In this document: positions 21,460 to 31,420 of the stretch, piece after piece
Numbering within the stretch: position 1 is the stretch's first letter
Layout: each line of letters opens with the position of its first letter
Assembly (NCBI GenBank): GCA_029962745.1
Contig: CM057162.1
Span: forward strand, 22,838,402-22,902,401
Length of the DNA: 64,000 nt
Source: Echinometra lucunter
Taxonomy: Eukaryota > Echinodermata > Echinoidea > Camarodonta > Echinometridae
Direction: 5' to 3'
The notes under the pieces: generated by a model
What the model was told of the DNA's origin: nothing
Seen by the model: the letters and a program-made list of their open reading frames with translations, nothing else
The model's database searches: none
Position numbers and translations under genes: made by a program

Positions 21460-21820
21460 AGGTGCTTTCACACATGATGCGACAGTGTGGTACCACGCTG
21501 TGGCGCCACACTGTTTCGTCTTCACACATGATGGGACTTTGTGTCACCACACACATGTATGCTAATGAACGCGCATTAACGCGTCAACTCTCAGTAAGAG
21601 AGCATATTGTCAAAACTTGCGCCACCAATCTCATGGCAACAATTTTTCCGCTAACTTTTTAGAAATTGATTGGTGCGCATTTTTTGTGTATCTAGGCAGC
21701 AAAAAAGTGTGTCCTGCCTGGGCAACATTTTTTTGTCGCCCTACACCCATAGGCTTGTACACAAAAAAGTGTGGTGACACAGCGTGGTACCACACTGTCG
21801 CATCATATGTGAAAGCACCT
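21460..21820. mobile_element. PIF/Harbinger-like MITE (361 bp)
   Basis: Flanked by TAA (21457-21459 and 21821-21823). Ends AGGTGCTTTCACAYATGATG are inverted and continue CGACAGTGTGGTACCACGCT, giving ~45 bp nearly perfect pairing. A 3-bp TWA duplication is the Harbinger hallmark. The core has GCTAACTTTTTAGAAATTGA and AACGCGTCAA, shared with elements at 25975 and 47196. Confidence 0.88.
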
Positions 21821-21823
21821 TAA

Positions 21824-23333
21824 AAAATACCGGGGGGGGGGGGGGTGACGGCAAATTCGCCTAGGCGGAGCCTAAATAGCGCCTTAAAATAATTAAAACC
21901 CAGTTCTTTTGGGCAACCATTTTCTTCAGAGTTGCTCTTGCCTCCACTCTGAATGTAAGCAATAAATTTGCGAATCATGATCAGCAGAATTAACATTTCT
22001 TGAAACAACATTACACGCACATTAAAGCATCATACTGATATTTGTACTCTCAAGGAGAAAATTGGGATATCAGAAATTGAAATTCAGCATAGCTCTCCTG
22101 GGCCTAGAAATAGCTTCTGTTTCTGTGGAAGCTTTTTCTTTTTTCAGATAATAACTCTCGTGAAAAAAAAAGTGTTTTTTACCCTGATACCATAAAAAAT
22201 GATTATAGTATACATGTAGTATTAAATGTCACTCCCAGAATGCTACATACTGTATGCAATCATATGATTATAGACTGTGTATTACTTTATCCAGTGATAT
22301 GAGATTTCCTGCTTTTCTTCCTCACTCCCAGAATACTACATGTATACTGTAGTGCACAGTTCATGGATTGTTGATTAAATACACCTGCTGGAAGATTCAA
22401 CTAACAATAAGACCAAGGGTTGGGTTCTTTTGATAAATACCAGGGTGCGGGGACAAAGCTGATTTCTTTTCGTTTATTGTGTGATTCCATTGTGTGCATC
22501 ACCACAAAGAGTGTGGTGCTATGCAAGGTTACCATGTTGAGCGTTTGATTTTGGCAATGTTACATTTTCCATAGACTCTAAATAAACCTGAGTTGTCTAG
22601 GGCCTGGTGCTCAGGTTAAAGAGATACATGTACACCCATTTACCTACAATTTGTAATGATGAAGGTTCAGAGCTTTGGGTGAATAAATCATGTACATGTA
22701 TCTCTCAATAAGATGCCCCTTATTTTCAGATGCTTTGCTTTGAAATTTGTGTTTTGAACTAAGTACAAGGCTTTTTAGAGGTCTAAATTGATCATCTTCA
22801 TTCCTCAAATTAGCAACAACTATTATTTTTTCCACTCTTATTTAGTTCGAAAAAAATAAATATAGATATAACATGAACCAAAATGGATTTTGATTGTAAA
22901 ATTTATGCGGAAACTGTCAATTTGAATGCTGAAATAGGGATTATATAATATTCACTGTGTTGCCAATTTAAAGACTTTAATGATTAGTTACATTTAAACT
23001 GCTCTAATTCGAAAACGCAACATCATACTGCACTGAAAATGGACTCAAAATTTTTAGCAAATTTTTCTCTTTCTACTCATGTATAATGTGTGATGCCCAG
23101 CATTCTGGATCAGCAAATACTGCCAAAGCGTCTCCAAAAGGAGGCACTGTACGTCTATGGGTTAAGGAATAGCTATTTCCCCTGTGTATATCTAGCCACA
23201 TGAGCATGGTCACTGTGTACACCAAGTTTGAATACATTCAAAAGATAACTGGATAACCATTGATCTGAATTACAGTATTTAGCACGTGTTCTGAGTGACT
23301 CTCTCTAGTGTGCCCTCAAAGTAGTTCTATCTG
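21824..23333. other. Repeat debris, no gene
   Basis: G homopolymer at about 21833-21845, then AT-rich DNA. At 22960-23164 GTTGCCAATTTAAAG...CTATGGGTTAA resembles the right part of the TTAA-flanked MITE family. No coding signal. Confidence 0.45.
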
Positions 23334-23337
23334 TTAA

Positions 23338-23918
23338 AGGAGAATGCAACCTTGACAATCAGTGTGCTTCCAGTGAATGAAGAAGACCAAGAAGAGTAAA
23401 CAGTGAAAATTTGAGCAAAATCGGACAATCTGTTCAAAAGTTATGAACTTTGAAAGTTTAAGTTAATCCTTATTATTGGATCCTTAAATTGGCAACTTTG
23501 CCAGCATCTGTGATGTCATCGTGGACAACTCTCCATTCCTTTTTGTACACAGAATTCAACATTTTCTTTATTTTCAAGAGAAATAAAAATTCTTTTGATT
23601 TATTGTTTGAGTATGACATGGCTATATCAATTCTGCAAGTATACTGGGAAGAATTATATTGATTCCTGACCTGAAATTTCATATAAATCAATTTTTTTGA
23701 AAAATTATGTACAAAACGAATTGAGAGTTGTCCACTATGACATCACAGATGCTGGCAAAGCTGCCAACTCAAGGATCCTCATAATAGGGATTTACTGAAA
23801 CTTTCAGAATTCATAACTCTTGAACAGATTGTCCGATTTTGCTCAAACTTTCACTGTTTACTCTGCTTGGTCATCTTTATTCACTAAGAGCACACTGATT
23901 CTTGGGTTGCATTCTCCT
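23338..23918. mobile_element. Foldback element with ~215-bp inverted ends and TTAA targets
   Basis: TTAA at 23334-23337 and 23919-23922. Left arm AGGAGAATGCAACC...AGCAAAATCGGACAATCTGT...CCAGCATCTGTGATGTCAT is repeated inverted on the right with few mismatches. A ~150-bp AT-rich centre separates the arms. No coding capacity. Confidence 0.88.
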
Positions 23919-23922
23919 TTAA

Positions 23923-24404
23923 CCCCCAAGAAGAAGTGACCGGAAGAATAACAGGAGTACATGTACATGAATTGAATTGAATTGTATTTATTGAACGCCA
24001 TTGATATTCATCAATATTCTGTTCCGATATAAAACATAAACATGAATATTTCAACATAGATAATGTTAAGCTTTTAAATAGAAAAAAAATAAACAGAAAC
24101 AAAGTAGAACATAAATAATAGTATTTCTAGCTATTGATGATATAGGTTAACATAAATTTAAATCCATTTTACTTTCCCTTTTTTTTTCTCCAAAATTGAA
24201 TATATAAACACAATTTGATATATAATCCAAACGAAAGTGAAAATCACTGAAAATGTTATTGAACAAAAGGCAAAATTAACGAAAAAAAGGAGATGACAGA
24301 GGGAATATGATTGTAAACACATGTGAAAGTAAAGTCTAAATGTATAATAATGTTATATGTAGAAATCTGTATGAACATGTACATGTACCTTCTCTATCGT
24401 ATAC
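23923..24404. other. AT-rich repeat-like DNA
   Basis: GAATTGAATTGAATTGTATT followed by TATTGAACGCC resembles the 3' end words of local LINE families. No gene seen. Confidence 0.4.
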
Positions 24405-25622
24405 TGCTGATGCTAATGCTGATGCTGATGCTGATGCTGATGATGCTGATGCTGATGCTGCTGATGCTGATGCTGATGCTACAGATGCTGATGCTGATGC
24501 TGATGCTGATGCTGATGATGCTGATGCTGATGCTGATGCTGCTGCTGATGCTACTGATGCTGATGCTGCTGCTGCAGCTGCTGATGCTGATACTGATGAT
24601 GCTGATGCTGATGCTGCTGATGCTGATGCTGATGCTGATGCTGATGCTGATGCTGATGCTGCTGCTGATGCTGATGCTGATGCTGATGCTGATGCTGCTG
24701 CTGATGCTGATGCTGCTGATGCTGATGCTGATGCTGATGCTACAGATGCTAATGCTGATGCTGATGCTGATGCTGATGATGCTGATGCTGATGCTGATGC
24801 TGCTGCTGATGCTACAGATGCTGATGCTGCTGCTGCAGCTGCTGATGCTGATACTGATGATGCTGATGCTGATGCTGCTGATGCTGATGCTGCTGCTGAT
24901 GCTGATGCTGATGCTGATGCTGCTGCTGATGCTGATGCTGATGCTGATGCTGATGCTGCTGCTGATGCTGATGCTGCTGATGCTGATGCTGATGCTGATG
25001 CTACAGATGCTAATGCTGATGCTGATGCTGATGCTGATGATGCTGATGCTGATGCTGATGCTGCTGCTGATGCTACAGATGCTGATGCTGCTGCTGCAGC
25101 TGCTGATGCTGATACTGATGATGCTGATGCTGATGCTGCTGATGCTGATGCTGCTGCTGATGCTGATGCTGATGCTGATGCTGCTGCTGATGCTGATGCT
25201 GATGCTGATGCTGATGCTGCTGCTGATGCTGATGCTGCTGATGCTGATGCTGATGCTGATGCTGCTGATGCTGATGCTGATGCTGATGCTGCTGCTGCTG
25301 CTGCTGCTGCTGATGCTGATGCTGATGCTGCTGCTGATGCTGCTGCTGCTGATGCTGATGCTGCTGATGCTGCTGATGCTGCTGATGCTGATGCTGATGC
25401 TGCTGATGCTGATGCTGCTGCTGCTGCTGCTGATGCTGCTGATGCAGATGCTGATGCTGATGCTGCTGATGCTGATGCTGCTGCTGCTGATGCTGATGCT
25501 GATGCTGCTGATGCTGATGCTGATGCTGATGCTGCTGCTGCTGCTGCTGATGCTGATGTGGCTGATGCAGATGCTGATGCTGATGCTGCTGATGCTGATG
25601 CTGATGCTGCTGATGCTGATAG
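24405..25622. repeat. CTGATG/CTG repeat array with 261-bp higher-order units
   Basis: 1.2 kb of CTGATG hexamers mixed with extra CTG and GAT triplets. Marker variants (GCTGCAGCTG at 24571, 24832 and 25093; ACAGATGCT; ATACTGATGATG) recur every 261 bp, giving about three higher-order copies, then looser repeats. Because the unit is 3n, long frames stay open: Leu/Met and Ala/Asp on the plus strand, Ala/Ser on the minus. These are products of the repeat and no gene is supported. Confidence 0.95.
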
Positions 25623-25639
25623 TATTCTGTAGACTCCTT

Positions 25640-26407
25640 GATAGGTGTCCTTGGCTTTCTTGTCCTTATGAGTGCAGTGTGGAGTCAAATTTACCAGAAG
25701 AGTGGTGTTAAACCTTGATTTTTACCTCTTGAGAAGTGAGAACATTGTATTCAAGTATGAAAGTCAGTGGTAGAGTCGGGGCCAGAGGCAGCCCGAGGTA
25801 CATGTAATGTGTAGCCTGGTCTTCACTCTGTGGGCTGGGTAAATGTAGCTGTTGAATGATAATCGTGAGTGGAGTGCTGACATGTCCAGTCATAGTAAAG
25901 CAGTTTCACAGAAGGATATGTTACAGTTTTACAGTTAAAATTAGAGCTTGCCTAAACTGTTTGTAAACATGTACACATTAAAGCTTGTTCAGATATGCAC
26001 AACAAACCCCTGCGTTTGTTGTTGTTCAGATATGCTACTTCTCCTTTATTTGGAAGTTGAAATGATGAATGTGCATTAACTCCAATAAAGGAGGTTTTTG
26101 TCATAAGTTTTGCAGACAAACTCATGACGTCATGATTCATGAGTTTGTCTCATCATCATGACATTTTGTGCTAACTTTTTAAGAATTTGATTGGTCCACA
26201 GCCTTGGGTTTTTTTGGGGGGGGTTTATTTTTTTATTTTTTTTTTTTTATTTTTTTTTTGCCACCTAATATCTCATTAATTTCTTATATCTCAACAAGCC
26301 TTTAGAGTATTCCTCATTTTATATCTCTCACCAAACAACATGTAAGGTAGAATTGAAAGCAAAATATAGGGCCAGCTGGCTAGTGGTACTAGTTTTGAAG
26401 TTATTTT

Positions 26408-26450
<43 letters not shown>

Positions 26451-26972
26451 TTTCATTTCATTTTTGCATGGTTCAACAGATTACATAGCATAATCATGAC
26501 CACAGCAAACAGTAATAAACACAACTGGAAAAAAAGAAAAGATCATTATACATGTAACTTTGTAAATAATAGAGAAACATAAAGAGGTATGACAATATAA
26601 GCTAAATGCTTGAGACCTTACCATCCAAAAATATATATTTTCATGAAATGGTTGGGGGGGGGGGAAGAACTAAAGTCAAACTAACTAACTATTAAATACT
26701 ACCTAAACTAATAAAATTAACTTTCACAACATTCAAGGATATACAATTATACATGTATAATAAACTTTTATGCCCGAAAATTAAAACATAGCATGTACAA
26801 AATAAATATGAAAGGTCTTACTATTAGAAATGAAAATGATCTTACACTAAGCATAAGCATTAGAAACAAATAACAAGCAACAATGACTGTGATACAGTAA
26901 TTACATGTACATCTTTGAGATAAGCAGGTGCTTAACTGCACTTTTGAAGGTATACATGTTTGTATTTTACAG
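25640..26972. other. Upstream flank of PTPMT1 with repeats
   Basis: A truncated relative of the 21460 and 47196 MITEs lies at 25975-26205 (AAGCTTGTTCAGATATGC; GCTAACTTTTTAAGAATTTG). T homopolymers follow at 26220-26270 and an ATTT microsatellite at 26403-26453. No coding exon seen. Confidence 0.55.
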
Positions 26973-27152
26973 CCATCTTTGCATGTCACTCCGTTTTGCT
27001 AAGGTACCTTAGCACAATGGGATGGAAAGAAAATGATGCACCCAGATCACAAACAATACAGAGGTACACCATATGGACAACTGTGGTCTGTACCTTTTTA
27101 TTGTTTTTGTGAATATAGTACCTTAGCAAAATGAAGTGATGTGCAAAGATGG
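26973..27152. mobile_element. 180-bp MITE upstream of PTPMT1
   Basis: CCATCTTTGCATGTCACTCC, then GTTTTGCTAAGGTAC, is inverted at the right end (GTACCTTAGCAAAATGAAGT, GATGTGCAAAGATGG). Arms of ~35 bp. It ends 258 bp before the PTPMT1 start codon. Confidence 0.75.
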
Positions 27153-27409
27153 TTATGAATACAGTAGAGTAAGCATTTTGCATTCTTTATGCTCATTTTG
27201 TGCCACTGCTTTTTGCTAAGCCAGGTAGCATACCAAAACCACCATGCCAAAACAGAGGGGCACACATGGAAAGCTACCTGAATAAAACTTTTCTAGCATT
27301 AAGGGAAAATATGGACTGTTCTATATTTCTCATATGATTGATAAGTACATGTAATTTCTGAAGATAATGAATGATTGTTTTATTTTGATCTTAATAGGAC
27401 TGAAGAAAG

Positions 27410-30400
27410 ATGGGCGGATCACGGGCATTGTTTTACCCTACTCTTTACTGGAATGTATTAATGAAGAATGTTACATCAAGGAACTGGTATGACAGAATAG
27501 ATGCTACTGTCATTTTAGGTGCATTACCATTCAGAAGTTACATCAACCAGGTTAGTATCACTATCTTGGACTCTTCAACTGCCATTATACATGTAATAAT
27601 AATTGTGTATACGTGTATGCAAATTGATAATGCGCCGTACTCTAAGATGGCAATGGGTGCCATGAAATCTGGCCCCCCCCCCTCCCCAATTTTATTTTTG
27701 GCAGTTACTAAATATTAATAGATCTGTCCCTTTGTTTATTTTTAAGTAAGGATAATTCTTTTCTGGTTTTGCTTTCTGCCTTTCTGGGGTATCTCAGTGT
27801 ACATGTATATGTGCAGCCCAATTGCAATGCATAGCATGTATACATGTTTTGTGTTCAAGTCACTCAGTATCCTGGACAGCTGTCAATATACAGTGTAGCT
27901 TTTTTGGTCCAACAATCTAAAGAGTCAAAATGTGGGTGCATGAGATGTTGGTTTTTGAAATCCATAAAACTGCAATACACATGAAGCGTCACCAGCATGA
28001 TGTCATCGTGCCCAAAGAGAGGTTTTCTTGTCTAATCTCTTTTGGAAGTGATAAATTTTGGAATATAGAGTGGAAAAGTGGTCATACATGTAACTAAAAT
28101 TCAAACTTGCATCGGTTTGCGAAACCAGCAGCAGATTGCGTATTGCATATGTGTAGAAACAGAATTGGGGCGTGCACATAAATTTGGAAATGAAATATTG
28201 ATATTTGAAAGGGCTTGCTGTTTGATGACTGCTTATGGGTAGGTTTTTTTCTGTGGGGACTGTGACTTTGAACTAAAGACATTCCATTCTGATGAGGTCA
28301 TTTTTTGTATGGAACAAACAGACTGCAACCATTCAGAGCCAGAGGTATAATGAGAGGACAATGAAAGTGACTACTATACATGTAGGTTCCAAATGCATGA
28401 ATGCTTTCCAGTCAAACAGGAGGGCAGGCTATTATATAAAGTCAAAAAGTATTTACAGTGAATAAATTGACACTAAATGTATCTCCCTACATCAGTATCA
28501 GGGTTAGGGAGCTCTCATATGGTTACAATTGCAATAATTGTGATAATGTCTGTCAGGTTTTCAAGCACAAGTGAATAGTTTGGCAATACAGTGGAGACTC
28601 TGTATAAAGAGGTCTGATATAACAATGTTTGTGATATACATGTAACACTACCAGTCCCAACTCTTTATTTTCGTTTTTTTTTTGTTTTTTGACTTGATAT
28701 AACGAGATTCCTACTAGAACAAGGTAATTTTAATGGTCCCAAGGACCTTGTTTCCACTATATGTGAAATAAACTGTTAATTGATTTTGTGGTTCTCTTGT
28801 TCGTTTTTGCTTCAGCTGAAAGAGGAGAATGTTAAAGGTGTGATATCTCTGAATGAAGATCATGAGCTTAGAAGACATGCTCCAACTGTAGAGGTATGAA
28901 AACAGGAATCATGGTGTGGACATAAAGACAAAGTCATGTACATGTATGTCAGCCGTAACGGGGGGGGGGGGGGCTTCCAAAAAAGAATAAAACATGATTC
29001 AATGGATTATGCAATGAGTCAGGTGCGTTGAGATGTAAATGCTTTTGTTAGGCATGCTTGAACAGGTCAACTCACCTGACTCATTGCATAATCCATTGAA
29101 TCATCTTTTATTCTTTTTTACAAGCCCCTCCCCCCAGTTATGGAGGACATAAACTACAGTGTTCTGAACCTTAATTTGTTTATTCTTGAGAACTGTGTTA
29201 TCTTCAGAAGTACAGTGTATGTAAAACAGATACTGTCGTGTTGGCAAGCAGACTCTAAGTGAATCCAAAATTATTATTCAGCTATTTTTTGATGGCATGA
29301 GACAGAAATTTAAGGTTTAGTTTTATTTCTACCACCCTTTCACAGTTTAATGAATTGTCTCATTCCATTGGAAAAGAATCGATTCACTTCATTCTTTATT
29401 CATTCTTCGGTGTAAAAAACATGCAAACATTACAATGTACAAAACTGTACACAATTCTTTTGAAAGTAAAATACAACATACATCAAACAAATTCATACAA
29501 ATTAGAAGAACAAAAGGATTCATCATCAAAAGCCTATTGAGGCTTGACAGGTTGAAGATCCCAAAAGATTGCAAATTTTAATTTATTGATTTATTTCAAT
29601 GGAAGGAGAAAGGCAATGCAGCAAAGGTGTAGGGGTATTGATTTAGAAAATTAATTCCAGTATACATGTAGGAAGATGGTTTACTGTGTTTCAAAGAGTG
29701 TCGGTTGTCAGGCGTGAAGCAAAGTGCAAGTCATGCACTAAGTTCAAGCATTGGTTGCACCACATTCACCTTGTTATGTGACACACAGATTTGTATTCAC
29801 AAAGATGTACTAAGTTTAACCATGGTTTGAATCAGTGGTCTGACTATGGGTAGCCAAATGTAAAACAAATCAATAAAAGTAAATGTTTGATTTATTAGTA
29901 TTTTTGGTGCTCAAACTATTTAAAATGCCTGGAAATGATAAGTACAATAGTTTTCTTGACCATTGAAGCGCGAGACCAAATGTCTGGTAAACATAAAGGA
30001 ACATACATGTAAGAGCATAGACAGAGTTGTCATATTTGGCTACCCATATTTAACCCATATACATTACATGTATGTAAACCATGGTTTAACTTAGTACACC
30101 TTGTGAATACGAGCAATACAGATATTAGAGGTTTAAATATCAGAGTAAATCAGCAATAGCCCTCTTTACTAATTTTCAGTTATTTCCACGTTTAAAAAAC
30201 GCAAAGTAAAATAAGATACAATAATAGTGGTGGTATCCTATAAAGCACAGAAAGATTTGTTAAAAATGATTCCATTTTTGCATAGTTTTTGTCTCGCCTG
30301 CGTAGCGGAGCGAGACATAGGTATCACTATTTCCGGTGTCGGCGTAGGCGTCGTCGTCGGCGTCGGCGTCGTCGTCAACAATTGTGTTGTACACCCAATA

Positions 30401-31368
30401 ACTTTCTATAGCTTTAAGGTGGGATCACCAAATTCATACCAGAGGTCCATCTCTTGAAGGCGCAGGTCAAGTTCGAATATGAGTCGAATTTGAATAAGGT
30501 CAAAGGTCAAAGGTCAATGAACTTTCCATGACTGGCACTGTGCTATATTGTACACACAATAACTTTTTATACCTTCGAGGTAGGATTGCCAAATTCATAC
30601 AAGAGGTCCATCTCTTGAAGGTGCAGGTCAAGTTCGAATGTGAGTTGAATTTGATTAAGGTCAAAGGTCAAAGGTCAATGAACTTTCCATGACTGGCACT
30701 GTGCTGTGTTGTACACACAATAACTTTCTATAGCTTCGAGGTGGGATCACCAAATTTATACCAGAGGTACATCTCTTGAAGGCACAGGTCAAGTTTGAGT
30801 ATGAGTTGAATTTGAATAAGGTCAGAGGTCAAAGGTCAATGAACTTTCCATGACTGGCAGTGTGCTATGTTGTACACACAATAACTTTCTATACCTTCGA
30901 GGTAGGATTGCCAAATTCATATGAGAGGTCCATCTCTTGAAGGTGCAGGTCAAGTTCGAATGTGAGTTGAATTTGATTAAGGTCAAAGGTCAAAGGTCAA
31001 TGAACTTTTCATAACTGGCACTGTGCTATGTTGTACACCTAATAACTTTCTATAGCTTTGATGTGGAATCACCAAATTCATACCAGAGGTCCATCTCTTG
31101 AAGGTGCAGGTCAAGTTTGAATGTGAATTGAATTTGATTAAGGTTAAAGGTCAATGAACTTTCCATGACTGGCACTGTGCTATGATTTACACCACTTTGT
31201 TCCTGTAATGACATGAACTTTATAATTTGATACTTTTTAACACTAACATTTTACTTCAGTTCAACAGAGTTCATTCTACAGTTTACTGTATAATAGCAGT
31301 GAACTCACTACTCTCTATACCTGAACCAGATTTTGTATTTTACTTGTTACTGTTTGTCATATATTTGT

Positions 31369-31420
<52 letters not shown>

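Noticed and set aside
24323..25711. Long open frames of over 400 codons on both strands
   Set aside because: They are the CTGATG/CTG array read in frames without stops; no start context, splice sites or non-repeat domain support a protein.
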